Below are positions 14,773 through 15,105 of a stretch of 15,105 bases of DNA, one piece after another. The position numbers and the translations under genes were made by a program. Source of the stretch: CAJQQY01 sp964352225 (GTDB lineage: Bacteria > Bacteroidota > Bacteroidia > Chitinophagales > Saprospiraceae); assembly GCA_964352225.1 (NCBI GenBank), contig CAYGRM010000140.1, forward strand, positions 1 through 15,105, read 5' to 3'. The notes under the pieces were generated by a model. The model was not told the origin of the DNA. It searched no databases and saw only the letters and a program-made list of their open reading frames with translations. Numbering within the stretch: position 1 is the first letter of the stretch; every line of letters starts with the position of its first letter.

Positions 14773-15051
14773 ATGAGTGAAGTTGATGATAAATTTTTCA
14801 AAAGAGCTGATGATCATATTAACCTATCTAATGATCAATTATCAGACGCAAGTATTGGAAAGGTAAGTGCCTCAATGATGTATAGTGTAGCTAGATTCAA
14901 TGCGTGGTTTAGTGCTTGTGAATTTACCAATGCAGAGGATATGAATAAAGGAAAAAAAGAAACGATTAAATATTTTGTTGCTGAATATGAAAAAATGCTA
15001 ACCGAAAATTTAGATGATTACATTGAAAACTTTGATAAATTCATGAAATAA
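14773..15051 (+). CDS. DUF3144 family protein
   Basis: This small, predicted cytosolic, mainly helical protein of 92 residues has unknown function. FFKRADDHINLSND (8-21), GKVSASMMYSVARFNAW (29-45) and YFVAEYEKMLTENLDDYIENF (67-87) match the DUF3144 pattern as I remember it, over the full family length. The family is best known from Proteobacteria. The start is ATG 14773; another ATG at 14769 is out of frame. No Shine-Dalgarno is visible. It follows the SRAP gene by 45 bp and may be co-transcribed with it, but no functional link is known. Confidence 0.82.
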   Translation: MSEVDDKFFKRADDHINLSNDQLSDASIGKVSASMMYSVARFNAWFSACEFTNAEDMNKGKKETIKYFVAEYEKMLTENLDDYIENFDKFMK

Positions 15052-15081
15052 AAGTGAAAGCTGAAAAGTGTAAAATATCAA

Positions 15082-15105
15082 ATGAAGATTATAGAAATTT
15101 TAAAT
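15082..15105 (+). CDS. Possible 5' end of the next gene, cut by the window edge
   Basis: An ATG at 15082 opens a reading frame (MKIIEILN) that stays open to the last base. Only eight codons are visible, so it is a guess based on position and a typical N-terminus. Confidence 0.3.

Noticed and set aside
1..15105. tRNA, rRNA, CRISPR arrays, insertion sequences, restriction or defence genes
   Set aside because: Looked for on both strands by eye; no cloverleaf, regularly spaced repeats, transposase or defence-type domains were found.

Overview
The window is AT-rich (roughly one third G+C by eye) and reads as a chromosomal segment of a member of the Bacteroidota. Three things point that way: promoter-like boxes of the TAnnTTTG type, a YbeY with Asp in place of the third metal-binding His, and a DUF4175-type giant coiled-coil membrane protein. 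Genes are mostly housekeeping; there is no mobile element, CRISPR array, tRNA or rRNA that I can support.

Left part (70-4373, + strand): a 1112-residue DUF4175-like membrane/coiled-coil protein, a REP-like 27-bp inverted repeat, then a tightly coupled pair (4-bp ATGA overlap) of an RsbW-like ATP-binding protein and the rRNA-maturation endonuclease YbeY. A strong hairpin (4449-4486) ends this unit, and the predicted promoter of the next operon overlaps its right arm.

Middle (4545-9249, + strand): a compact threonine operon. It holds a fused aspartokinase-homoserine dehydrogenase, homoserine kinase and threonine synthase (thrA-thrB-thrC), which overlap by 1 bp or lie 11 bp apart. Together they cover aspartate to threonine except for aspartate-semialdehyde dehydrogenase, which is not here. 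The operon ends in a 46-nt perfect palindrome that probably terminates transcription from both sides.

Right-middle (9351-13300, - strand): an outer-membrane beta-barrel protein with a TTG start, a DM13-domain lipoprotein, an alpha/beta hydrolase and heme A synthase (COX15/CtaA). Right end (14050-15051, + strand): a SRAP/YedK-HMCES abasic-site protein and a DUF3144 protein, then the possible start of another gene.

The most interesting content is not in the genes. Every CACGTG in the window (three copies, 7504-9314) sits inside a sequence resembling the ParB-binding centromere site parS, the best being 15/16 to TGTTNCACGTGAAACA at 9299-9314. About 3-4 kb to the right, five perfect DnaA boxes (TTATCCACA or its complement) plus several one-mismatch boxes cluster between 12128 and 13767. 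They straddle COX15 and extend into a 749-bp gene-free, AT-rich gap where transcription diverges. I infer that this is a candidate chromosome replication origin (oriC) with an adjacent parS cluster embedded in the threonine operon. This needs genome-wide GC skew and ParB/DnaA binding data to confirm.
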